Positions 1 to 6,510 of a stretch of 10,764 bases of DNA are shown piece by piece. Both the position numbers and the translations under genes were made by a program. The notes under the pieces were generated by a model. It had not been told where the DNA came from, made no database searches, and was given only the letters and a program-made list of their open reading frames with translations. Location: assembly GCA_910585825.1 (NCBI GenBank), contig CAJUEY010000062.1:1-10764 (forward strand), written 5' to 3'. Position 1 is the stretch's first letter, and each line of letters begins with the position of its first letter. This DNA comes from an uncultured Lachnospiraceae bacterium. Its GTDB lineage: Bacteria; Bacillota; Clostridia; Lachnospirales; Lachnospiraceae.

Positions 1-135
1 TCAATATTTTCTTCATCCCAAAATCCAACGGATAACTTTCAATTATCCTTCAAATAAAACATTAAAAGGCATAAAAACTACAAGCAAACACCAAATATAT
101 AATCACAAAGAAATTAAAATCCTTCACCCAAAACC
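1..135. other. AT-rich, G-poor leader with no gene seen
   Basis: No frame on either strand has a convincing start and Shine-Dalgarno sequence. The plus strand is strikingly poor in G. It is probably intergenic DNA upstream of the ABC transporter operon. No terminator for an upstream gene could be recognised. Confidence 0.5.
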
Positions 136-152
136 CTTACACCCACTGTAAG
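136..152. promoter_or_regulatory. Inverted repeat, candidate response-regulator operator
   Basis: A perfect inverted repeat, CTTACA-N5-TGTAAG, is centred about 34 bp upstream of the middle of a TATGAT -10 box. BceR-like regulators are known to bind TNACA/TGTAA inverted repeats upstream of their transporter genes, with a spacer of about four bases as I recall; here it is five. Its position next to a poorly conserved -35 suits an activator site. The cognate regulator would be the one encoded at 3164-3847. The binding assignment is inference. Confidence 0.5.
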
Positions 153-175
153 TATCCATTCCCGCCATCCTATGC

Positions 176-181
176 TATGAT
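176..181 (+). promoter_or_regulatory. Candidate -10 box of the ABC/two-component operon
   Basis: TATGAT (5 of 6 matches to TATAAT) lies 33 bp before the first ATG. The expected -35 position, about 153-158, reads TATCCA and is poor, as expected for an activator-dependent promoter with the inverted repeat at 136-152 just upstream. An overlapping alternative is TATGCT at 171-176. Confidence 0.4.
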
Positions 182-214
182 AAATCCGGAAAGCAAAATA
201 GGAGGTGCAGCCAA

Positions 215-988
215 ATGGAACCTGTTCTTAGGATAGAATCTTTAAAAAAATACTATGGAAAATCAAGCAACAAAACAAAAGCGCTCAACGGCATTACATT
301 TTCCGTTATGCCGGGGGAATTTTTAGGTATCATGGGCAGCAGCGGTTCCGGTAAATCAACGCTGTTGAATTGTATTGCTGCCGTAATATCGCCGGACGGC
401 GGAGAAATTTTTATGAAGGAAAAAGGAATTCATACATTAAAAGGCGCAGCTCTTGCCGATTACCGGGGAAAAGAAGTCGGATATTTATTTCAGAATTTTG
501 AACTGTTAGATAATCTGACTGGAAGTGAAAATATTCTGCTTCCGCTGTCATTGCACAAGATTTCCAGGAATGAAAGCATACAGAGAATGCAGCAGTTAGC
601 ATCTTATCTGGAAATCACAGATGTTTTAAACAAATTTCCGTCTCAGATGTCCGGCGGCCAAAAACAGAGAGTGGCGGCGGCAAGGGCGTTGATTTTAAAT
701 CCGGGAATAATTCTTGCCGATGAACCGACCGGGGCATTGGATTCTAAAAATGCAAAATCTTTGATGGAGAAGCTTTCTGGGCTGAACCGGGATGAAAGTG
801 CAACGATTCTTATGGTTACCCATGATTCCAATGCGGCAAGTTATTGCAAGAGAATTCTGTTTATTCAGGATGGAGTGATTTTTCATGAACTCCGCAGAAA
901 TGTACCGGAGGAATCCAGAGAGGAATTTTATGAAAGGATTTTAATGGTAATGGCTCAGTTGGGAGGTGGCAGTGCAAATGTTCTTTAA
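215..988 (+). CDS. BceA-type ABC transporter ATP-binding protein
   Basis: ATPase subunit of a peptide-antibiotic (BceAB/VraFG-type) or related export/detoxification ABC transporter; it acts at the cytoplasmic face of the membrane with the permease encoded next. All nucleotide-binding motifs are present in 257 residues: Walker A GSSGSGKST at 41-49, Q-loop Gln93, signature MSGGQ at 145-149, Walker B IILADE at 165-170 and switch His203 in VTHD. Length is normal for BceA/MacB-type ATPases. The ATG is fixed by AGGAGGTG at 200-207, seven bases upstream. The 3' end overlaps the permease start by 11 bp, implying translational coupling. The family is certain. The peptide-antibiotic role rests on the adjacent large permease and BceRS-like two-component genes, and the substrate cannot be read from sequence. 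Confidence 0.93.
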   Translation: MEPVLRIESLKKYYGKSSNKTKALNGITFSVMPGEFLGIMGSSGSGKSTLLNCIAAVISPDGGEIFMKEKGIHTLKGAALADYRGKEVGYLFQNFELLDNLTGSENILLPLSLHKISRNESIQRMQQLASYLEITDVLNKFPSQMSGGQKQRVAAARALILNPGIILADEPTGALDSKNAKSLMEKLSGLNRDESATILMVTHDSNAASYCKRILFIQDGVIFHELRRNVPEESREEFYERILMVMAQLGGGSANVL

Positions 989-3146
989 ACTGGTATCTCG
1001 CAACAGCAGAAGGAGCAGAAAAGAAAACAGTCTGTTTTTTTCTGCTCTGGTGATTTCAATTGTGGCTTTTTATATTATTTTGTCTCTTCCGAAACAGGAT
1101 GTGATGATTTTTTTAAGACGGATGGAAAGTGATGCCGTAGACAGATTGATGACGTTGATTCCGGCTTTTTATGGGTTGACGCTGCTGATCTTGTTTTTCC
1201 TGATATATTATGCAGGAAAATTTTATCTGGAACGGCGCAGGCATGAATTTGGGGTATATTTGATGCTTGGAATGCGGCGTTTTAAATTGTTTGCTATGCT
1301 GCTTTTGGAGGATGTAAAAAGCAGTATAGGGGCACTTCTTTTTGGTATTCCTGTTGCTGTGCTGTTGTCGGAGCTTGTCAGTTTGATTACGGCAAGACTG
1401 GTGGGAATCGGCATTGTAGGGCATCAGGTGTCGTTTTCACTGGATGCGGTTTTATGGACAATGACGGGGTTTTTGACAATTAAACTTGCAGCATTTTTGA
1501 TTCTCAGCGGAAAAATCAGCAAGCAGGAAATTGGATTGCTTCTAGCCGATATGCCGGAGGGCAGCAGGAGAAAGTTTTCTCCATTTGTTTATCAGGTCTC
1601 GATGATGGTGGGAATATTGTGTTTGGCAGGAGGATGTGTGCTGGCCGTAAACGGTATGGCGTGGCAGAAGATAGAACTTATGGCAGCAACGTTGTTTTTG
1701 GGCGTTTTAGGAATGTTTCTGCTTTTTTATGGTCTGCGGTTTTTTATTGGAGGGATTGCAAAGGGAAGAAGGCGAAACAGCAGATTGCGTGTATTTAATT
1801 TCCGGCAGATTGAAGAAACGGTTATCTGCCGTTCCCATACGCTGGCAGTTTGTTCTCTTTTGATCCTTGCTGCAATGTGTTGTTTTGGAGCAGGTATGGC
1901 GATCGCCCGTTTCTACAGTAACACAGACCTCCACGTGCTAGATTATACCTTCAGAGACCACTCCGAAGGAGTGTGTCAAAATGGGATACCCGAAGGGGAT
2001 ACCTTCAGGGACCACTCCGAAGGAGTGTGTCAAAACGGGATGCCCGAAGGGTATACCTTCAGTGACTGTGAGGCACAAAGTACAAAGGAAATTCGTAAAA
2101 TTTTGAAAGACAACGGATTGGATCAATCGTTTTCCGATTTATTTGAAATGAGAGTCGGTTCTATCCAAACAACGGAGGATTACGATTCTGCTTTTCAAAT
2201 GGATCAGGTGATGGAGTTATTGGCGAAACTGCCTGAATCGAGGGAAAGGGATATTCTTATAAGCAACTTTAGTTATGAGACATCTCCCTATCTGATTTCC
2301 TTAAGCAGTTATAATGAATTGCTGAATGCTGCCGGAAGACCCGGGATTAAGCTGGATTCCAAAGAGGCGGCTGTTTATATGGATAGCGAGTTTGTGAAGG
2401 CGGACAGGATGGATCTGATGAATGAAGTTCTTTGTGATGAGCCGGAGGTTTTTCTGGACAAAGAGAGCCTGCATTTGACGGGAACTGTTCAGACAGTAAA
2501 TTTGATTACGGACCGTTCGATTACACTCTCTTTTGCTTTGATCCTTCCGGACGACCGTTTTGCATATTACACACAGGGAGAATATGATATCTATGTAAAC
2601 GGTGTTTTGGATGCAAAAGTGACGGAAAAGGAAAGTCTGATGCAGGCAATTTCTAATATGAATGAAAAACTGAAGGAAACGGGACTTGATTATGAAAGTT
2701 ATCTGCAAAATATGGGGCGTCAGCTTTTTTACATGGTTGCGGCGAGCTATCTTACGATTTATCTGGCGATTATATTTTTGATTATTGCTAATACAATGAT
2801 CGGCGTGCAGTTTTTAATGGGCCAGCAGAAATCCGGAAGACGTTACCGGACCCTGGTATGCCTTGGTGCAACCTATGAGGTGTTGTGCCAGTCGGTGAAA
2901 AATCAGATTCACTGGTATTTCGGCATTCCAACAGCGATTGCAGTTGTCTGCAGCTTTTTTGGAGTTCGTTCTCTGTTTGTGGGCCTGCTTTCGTCAAGAA
3001 CGGAGGGAAATCTTTTTGAAATGATGATGGTATCCGGGCTTATGATTTTTGTGCTTGGTGTGGTAGAATGGATTTATATTTCTGCTGTAAAAAAAGCGGG
3101 GCGACGGTATCTTCTGACAATTATGGAGCCGGAGCGCAGCGAATAA
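978..3146 (+). CDS. BceB-type FtsX-domain ABC permease
   Basis: Membrane subunit partnering the upstream ATPase. BceB-type permeases bind lipid-II-cycle or peptide-antibiotic complexes and also act as the sensor that drives the cognate kinase. The 722-residue protein fits the ten-helix plan: hydrophobic segments near 19-37, 57-79, 105-133, 153-176, 204-226, 234-258 and 287-311, an extracellular domain at about 313-580, then helices near 583-610, 645-668 and 682-703. The ATG at 978 is preferred over an in-frame GTG at 966 because GGGAGGTGG (961-969) sits eight bases before it. It is longer than typical BceB (about 650 residues), partly because of two 18-residue tandem repeats at about 323-358, at the start of the extracellular domain. 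Removing them restores a smooth DYTFSD junction. The FtsX-type permease call is firm; the substrate is unknown. Confidence 0.9.
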   Translation: MFFKLVSRNSRRSRKENSLFFSALVISIVAFYIILSLPKQDVMIFLRRMESDAVDRLMTLIPAFYGLTLLILFFLIYYAGKFYLERRRHEFGVYLMLGMRRFKLFAMLLLEDVKSSIGALLFGIPVAVLLSELVSLITARLVGIGIVGHQVSFSLDAVLWTMTGFLTIKLAAFLILSGKISKQEIGLLLADMPEGSRRKFSPFVYQVSMMVGILCLAGGCVLAVNGMAWQKIELMAATLFLGVLGMFLLFYGLRFFIGGIAKGRRRNSRLRVFNFRQIEETVICRSHTLAVCSLLILAAMCCFGAGMAIARFYSNTDLHVLDYTFRDHSEGVCQNGIPEGDTFRDHSEGVCQNGMPEGYTFSDCEAQSTKEIRKILKDNGLDQSFSDLFEMRVGSIQTTEDYDSAFQMDQVMELLAKLPESRERDILISNFSYETSPYLISLSSYNELLNAAGRPGIKLDSKEAAVYMDSEFVKADRMDLMNEVLCDEPEVFLDKESLHLTGTVQTVNLITDRSITLSFALILPDDRFAYYTQGEYDIYVNGVLDAKVTEKESLMQAISNMNEKLKETGLDYESYLQNMGRQLFYMVAASYLTIYLAIIFLIIANTMIGVQFLMGQQKSGRRYRTLVCLGATYEVLCQSVKNQIHWYFGIPTAIAVVCSFFGVRSLFVGLLSSRTEGNLFEMMMVSGLMIFVLGVVEWIYISAVKKAGRRYLLTIMEPERSE
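1945..2062 (+). repeat. Two tandem 54-bp palindrome-rich in-frame repeats
   Basis: Unit 1 spans 1945-1998 and unit 2 spans 1999-2052. A partial third copy, ATACCTTCAG, closes the array at 2053-2062. The units differ at only a few positions. Each contains a perfect stem CACTCC-GAA-GGAGTG (1959-1973 and 2013-2027) followed by a second dyad of the form ATRCCC-GAA-GGG, best in unit 2, where it reads ATGCCC-GAA-GGGTAT. The 54-bp length equals 18 codons, so the permease frame is kept. Each copy adds a GVCQNG-containing stretch. Confidence 0.9.
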
Positions 3147-3163
3147 TACTGGGAGGCGGGTTT

Positions 3164-3847
3164 TTGAAACGAATTGCTGTTGTGGAAGATGAAACGATGA
3201 TGAGAGAAGAGTTATTGGAAATTTTAAAGAAAGCGGGATATCTGGTATCCGAGATTACAGAATTTACAGATGTAGCAGAACAATTGTTGGAGTTTTCTGT
3301 TGATCTTGTACTTTTGGATCTGAATTTGCCGGGCGCCAGTGGTTTTCAAATCTGCAGGGAGATAAAGCAGAAAAGCTCCATTCCGATTCTGGTGCTTACT
3401 TCCAGGGATCAGCTTCGTGACGAGCTTCGTGCATTGGATTTGGGTGCAGATGAATATCTGACAAAGCCCTGTGGAAAGGAACGGCTTTTGGCCCGTATTT
3501 CCAATGTACTCAAACGCTTTGAAGGACGCTCCAATTTGCTGGAGGGCAATGGATTTCTTTTGGACAGACAGACTTATACGCTTTACATCCATAATCACTC
3601 CATTGTCCTTCCAAAAAATCAGGGAAAAATTCTGGAAGTGTTTTTAACAGAGGGAGACGCCGTTGTTTCAAAAGATGCTTTATGCAGGGCTCTTTGGGGT
3701 ACGACAGAGTTTATTGACGAAAATGCGCTTCAGGTTAATCTGACGCGGTTGAAAAAGACAATGACGGAACTGGGGATGGAGCAGCAGGTGGTTCCGGTTC
3801 GGGGGATCGGGTATCGCTGGATCAAAAAGGAGGCGCAGGATGAGTAA
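3164..3847 (+). CDS. OmpR-family response regulator (BceR-like)
   Basis: Cytoplasmic transcription regulator phosphorylated by the kinase encoded immediately downstream. The 227 residues comprise a receiver domain (about 2-115) with acidic pocket Glu8-Asp9, phosphoacceptor Asp52 in LLDLNLPG, Thr79 and Lys101, then a C-terminal winged helix (about 130-225) ending in the family-typical VRGIGYRW. The start is TTG at 3164, supported by GGGAGGCGG at 3151-3159 and by the protein beginning MKRIAVVEDE; longer in-frame starts would read back into the permease gene. It lies 17 bp after the permease stop, and its last 8 bp overlap the kinase start. Its likely target is the inverted repeat at 136-152, which would make the operon autoregulated. 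The BceR assignment is from context. Confidence 0.92.
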   Translation: MKRIAVVEDETMMREELLEILKKAGYLVSEITEFTDVAEQLLEFSVDLVLLDLNLPGASGFQICREIKQKSSIPILVLTSRDQLRDELRALDLGADEYLTKPCGKERLLARISNVLKRFEGRSNLLEGNGFLLDRQTYTLYIHNHSIVLPKNQGKILEVFLTEGDAVVSKDALCRALWGTTEFIDENALQVNLTRLKKTMTELGMEQQVVPVRGIGYRWIKKEAQDE

Positions 3848-4889
3848 GAGTTTTAAATTGCCGGGGCAATATCTGCCCTGGCTTTTGCTGCTGTTTTTGG
3901 TTGACGCTTTTACAGCATTGCTTATGTGGATTATGGATGCAGAGGCGTTTTTTTCTGTGGCATTTGTTATTTTGTTGTTTACGGCGCTGTTGTTTTTTTG
4001 TGTCAGCTTTGTGCTTGTTCGTTATGACAAAAAGAGGGAACAGGCATTTTTGGCATTTCTGGAAAATCCCGATGAATACCGGCAGGAGGAGCTGCTTGGA
4101 CTGGTTTCTTTGACACAGGGGGATGGTATCCGGGTATTGGGGGAGATTCTGCGAAAAAAAGAATATTCCTATACAGAGCTGTTGGCGCAGACGGAAGAAT
4201 ATGAAGAATATGTGGAATCCTGGGCGCATGAAATAAAAACGCCGCTCTCGCTGTTATCTTTTTTGCTGGATAACCGCAGGGAAGAGCTGCCGGAGGCAGT
4301 GAATTTCAAGCTGGATTATATTCGAAGCCGTATGCAGGAATCCGTGGATCAAATGTTGTTTTATGCACGGTTAAAAGGCACAAAAAAGGATTATCTGTTT
4401 GAGCAGATTGAAGTTTTGGCATGCATAGAAGAGGTTCTGGAAGATTATAAACCTCTGTTGGATGAAAAAGGGTTTGAGATTTCGTGCAGCTTGTCTGATG
4501 AGTCAGTCTGCACGGATTTCAGAGGACTTCGATTTCTATTGGGACAGGTTGTCAGCAACTCTATTAAATACTGCGCAAAAGAGCCCAAAATTTGGTTTGC
4601 ATTCAAATGGGAAGACAATTTTTTTGTCCTGAAAATCCGAGACAATGGAATCGGCGTCCGAAGTTGTGATCTGCCTTATATTTTTGACAAAGGCTTTACA
4701 GGTGATTCCGGTGAGAATCGGAAAAAGGCTACCGGAATGGGGCTGTATCTTGCCAGAGGGATTGCGCAGGATTTGAAACTTTCTCTGGAAGCGGATAGCG
4801 AATGGGGAAAGGGGTTTGAAATAAGCGTTTTGTTCCCGATTGTCCTGCAGGGGGAGAGCTTTTCATTGACGAATGAGAAAACAGTATGA
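3840..4889 (+). CDS. Intramembrane-sensing sensor histidine kinase (BceS-like)
   Basis: Membrane kinase that phosphorylates the preceding response regulator. In 349 residues it shows two closely spaced N-terminal helices (about 11-31 and 37-60) with only a few residues between them, so there is no extracellular sensor domain. This is the hallmark of BceS-type kinases, which take their signal from the BceAB transporter. The dimerisation/phosphoacceptor motif SWAHEIKTPL carries His130. The ATPase domain has the N-box around Asn240, DNGIG at 268-272, an F-box IFDKGF near 281-286 and GMGLYLA at 299-305. The ATG is set by AAGGAGG (3827-3833), with six bases between. It overlaps the regulator gene by 8 bp. 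All catalytic motifs are intact. The stimulus is inferred, not seen. Confidence 0.93.
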   Translation: MSKSFKLPGQYLPWLLLLFLVDAFTALLMWIMDAEAFFSVAFVILLFTALLFFCVSFVLVRYDKKREQAFLAFLENPDEYRQEELLGLVSLTQGDGIRVLGEILRKKEYSYTELLAQTEEYEEYVESWAHEIKTPLSLLSFLLDNRREELPEAVNFKLDYIRSRMQESVDQMLFYARLKGTKKDYLFEQIEVLACIEEVLEDYKPLLDEKGFEISCSLSDESVCTDFRGLRFLLGQVVSNSIKYCAKEPKIWFAFKWEDNFFVLKIRDNGIGVRSCDLPYIFDKGFTGDSGENRKKATGMGLYLARGIAQDLKLSLEADSEWGKGFEISVLFPIVLQGESFSLTNEKTV

Positions 4890-4954
4890 TACATTAAGTT
4901 GGAAATAGCGGCGGCTGAATCGTTAAAAGTTTGGCTGCGAGAGGAGTTTATATC

Positions 4955-5323
4955 TTGAAATATGTAAAGCAGTTTGGAATTATATTATGTGTGTCTTTGG
5001 CGGGAGAGGTTTTACACCAGTTTATACCGCTGCCGATTCCGGCAAGTATATATGGGATTGTTATTTTGTTTTTGTGTCTGGAATGGAAAATAATTTCAGT
5101 ATCTGCGGTGAAGGAAACCAGCAGTTTTTTAATTGAAATTATGCCGGTTATGTTTATTCCCGCCGCAGTAGGACTTATGGATTCATGGCAGATCATAAAA
5201 AATGACTGGGTTTCTTATGCGGTCATTACAATTTTTTCTACATTTGTGGTTATGATTGTATCCGGAAAAGTGGTACAGGCTGTCATAAACCGAACCCAAA
5301 AGAAAAGAGAGGACAGGCAGTAA
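4955..5323 (+). CDS. lrgA: CidA/LrgA-family membrane protein
   Basis: Small holin-like membrane protein (122 residues, normal for the family) with about four hydrophobic helices. It carries the family-typical PLPIPASIYGIVILF stretch near the N-terminus and EIMPVMFIPAAVGLMD in the middle, and ends in a charged tail. LrgA/LrgB pairs were first linked to control of murein hydrolase activity and autolysis; in Bacillus subtilis and Streptococcus mutans the homologous pair acts in pyruvate uptake. The start is TTG at 4955, with GAGGAG (4941-4946) eight bases upstream; an in-frame TTG at 4931 lacks such a site. It lies 65 bp after the kinase and one base before lrgB. The choice of lrgA rather than cidA is by convention only, as sequence alone cannot separate them. 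Confidence 0.87.
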   Translation: MKYVKQFGIILCVSLAGEVLHQFIPLPIPASIYGIVILFLCLEWKIISVSAVKETSSFLIEIMPVMFIPAAVGLMDSWQIIKNDWVSYAVITIFSTFVVMIVSGKVVQAVINRTQKKREDRQ

Positions 5324-5324
5324 T

Positions 5325-6017
5325 ATGAAAGAACTTTTTGAAACATCGGTATTTTTTGGCGTGGTTATCACTTTATTATCATATGGGGTTGGTCTTGTGT
5401 TAAAAAGAAGACTAAAGAAAGCCGTTTTTAATCCGCTTTTAATTGCAATTGCCCTGACGATGTTGTTTCTGCTTTTGTTTCGTATTGATTATACGGTATA
5501 TAACGAAAGTGCAAAATATATTTCCTTTTTATTAACACCTGCCACAGTCTGCCTTGCAGTTCCCCTTTATGAACAATGGGAGCTGTTGAAGAAAAATTAT
5601 AGAGCTGTGTTTGCGGGTATTTTTTCAGGCGTGTTGACAAGTCTTTGTACAATTCTTGTACTGGCGGTTTTATTTAGGCTGGATCATGCGTCTTATGTGA
5701 CTTTTCTGCCGAAATCTATTACAACGGCAATCGGCATGGGCGTTTCGGAGGAGCTGGGGGGATATGTGGCTATTACTGTGGCGGTAATTATTATTACAGG
5801 TGTAATTGGAAATATGTTTGCTGAGACGATCTGCAGTATTTTTAAAATTGATGATCCCATTGCAAGAGGAATTGCCATAGGCACTTCCTCACATGCCGTT
5901 GGAACGGCAAAAGCAATGGAAATGGGCGCTGTTGAAGGAGCGATGAGCAGCTTGTCTATTGTCGTTGCAGGAATATTAACTGTGATTGGCGCAAATATTT
6001 TTGCACAATTTATGTGA
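5325..6017 (+). CDS. lrgB: LrgB-family membrane protein (CidB/PftB type)
   Basis: Polytopic partner of the preceding LrgA-like protein. At 230 residues it has the usual length, with several hydrophobic segments. The strongly conserved C-terminal half is clear: FLPKSITTAIGMGVSEELGG (about 126-145), a following glycine-rich helix, then DPIARGIAIGTSSHAVGTA and a final hydrophobic helix. Known relatives act with LrgA in autolysis control or as a pyruvate facilitator. The ATG is one base after the lrgA stop and is preceded by GAGAGGACAGG inside the lrgA 3' end, indicating coupled translation. No LytSR-type two-component system is seen in this window; the nearest regulatory genes are the BceRS-like pair. 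No convincing terminator follows. Confidence 0.92.
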   Translation: MKELFETSVFFGVVITLLSYGVGLVLKRRLKKAVFNPLLIAIALTMLFLLLFRIDYTVYNESAKYISFLLTPATVCLAVPLYEQWELLKKNYRAVFAGIFSGVLTSLCTILVLAVLFRLDHASYVTFLPKSITTAIGMGVSEELGGYVAITVAVIIITGVIGNMFAETICSIFKIDDPIARGIAIGTSSHAVGTAKAMEMGAVEGAMSSLSIVVAGILTVIGANIFAQFM

Positions 6018-6076
6018 CGCTTATCTTTTGTCATATTTTGAATATAAGCAGTATTTATTTGAAATTCCAGGCTGTA

Positions 6077-6289
6077 TCAGTGCACTGCAGAGAAATCAAA
6101 TTCATGGTTTTCCGATGCAAATTCTCTGCCGTTTGCAATTGTTTTTAAGAAAGTGTTCTGTACCATATCCTCTGTATCTGCTGCATTTTTCATAAAAGAA
6201 AAGCAGATGCGGTAAACAGTGTCGACATAGCGGTGATAAATTGCTGCAATTTCCTCATTTGTGTGTAATGAGGAAACCATGTTGTTCAT
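6077..6289 (-). pseudogene. Truncated sigma-70-family (ECF-like) factor, region 2 only
   Basis: The 70-residue product begins MNNMVSSLHTNEEIAAIYHRY and continues with a good sigma region 2: the VYRICFSFMKN helix, then ADTEDMVQNTFLKTI, matching the DAEDIVQETFLK pattern of ECF-type factors. Homology breaks off after about residue 63, where relatives continue into region 3/4 with AWL-type sequence. Here it reads FDFSAVH and then a stop. No region 4 helix-turn-helix is found in any frame down to lrgB, 60 bp further. The start is supported by GAAAGGA and an upstream sigma-A-like promoter, so a short region-2 peptide could still be made. It runs convergently toward lrgB. I read it as a 3'-deleted remnant; a functional micro-protein is possible but unsupported. 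Confidence 0.75.
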
Positions 6290-6293
6290 TTCC

Positions 6294-6316
6294 TTTCAAT
6301 ACGGATACGATTGAAA
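6294..6316. repeat. Dyad covering the sigma remnant's ribosome-binding site
   Basis: TTTCAAT (6294-6300) and ATTGAAA (6310-6316) form perfect 7-bp arms around a 9-bp centre. In the minus-strand transcript the second arm includes the start of the GAAAGGA Shine-Dalgarno sequence, so the hairpin could mask translation initiation. It could equally be a DNA operator. Confidence 0.45.
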
Positions 6317-6348
6317 AGTCTAAAGTATCGCACAAAAAAATTTTATGA

Positions 6349-6377
6349 AATGTAACATGAAAAAATATGTCCGTCAA
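6349..6377 (-). promoter_or_regulatory. Sigma-A-like promoter for the truncated sigma gene
   Basis: Read on the minus strand, TTGACG (6372-6377) and TACATT (6349-6354) are separated by exactly 17 bp, giving a 5/6 -35 and 4/6 -10. Transcription would start near 6342 and give a leader of about 50 nt before the ATG at 6289. Confidence 0.45.
6351..6375 (+). promoter_or_regulatory. Possible ECF-type promoter toward the phosphoesterase
   Basis: TGTAAC (6351-6356) and CGTC (6372-6375) are 15 bp apart. This resembles the TGNAAC-N16-CGTC form used by several Firmicute ECF sigma factors, but the spacing is one short. It overlaps the opposite-strand sigma-A-like promoter and would drive the gene starting at 6511. 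Weak evidence. Confidence 0.22.
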
Positions 6378-6469
6378 GCATAGTCTGGGATGATGCATGG
6401 AAGCAATCACAAGATTTTTCTTGCTGCAGAAAGACTTATATGAGATGATAAAAGAAACATGGATAAGGC

Positions 6470-6485
6470 AGGCGCGCGGGCGCCT
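6470..6485 (+). repeat. GC-rich hairpin in the phosphoesterase leader
   Basis: AGGCGC-GCGG-GCGCCT forms a perfect 6-bp GC stem with a four-base loop, 25 bp before the chosen ATG and just upstream of the Shine-Dalgarno sequence. No T-tract follows, so it is not a terminator. It may stabilise or modulate the leader RNA. Confidence 0.45.
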
Positions 6486-6510
6486 ACAGATTTGGAAAGA
6501 GGGTTTTTCA

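Noticed and set aside
1945..2062. CRISPR-like array
   Set aside because: The two units are directly abutting, with no spacers, and are translated in frame within the permease.
2301..2708. 135-residue minus-strand reading frame within the permease
   Set aside because: Antisense to a conserved coding region, with no ribosome-binding site or domain.
3068..3163. Upstream extension of the response regulator to an ATG at 3068
   Set aside because: It would overlap the permease by 79 bp and add 32 residues unlike any receiver domain; the TTG at 3164 has a strong Shine-Dalgarno sequence and gives the expected N-terminus.
3822..4229. 135-residue minus-strand reading frame
   Set aside because: Antisense to the well-supported histidine kinase; its Gln/Lys/Cys-rich composition is typical of a shadow frame.
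6019..6050. GCTTAT...ATAAGC dyad after lrgB as a terminator
   Set aside because: Weak AT-rich 6-bp stem with a long loop and no proper U-tract.
5986..6195. Plus-strand 69-residue frame overlapping the lrgB end
   Set aside because: Starts inside lrgB and runs antisense through the sigma region-2 coding sequence, which explains the sequence better.
6397..6510. 38-residue N-terminal extension of the phosphoesterase
   Set aside because: No ribosome-binding site precedes this ATG, and the extension separates the first membrane helix from the start.
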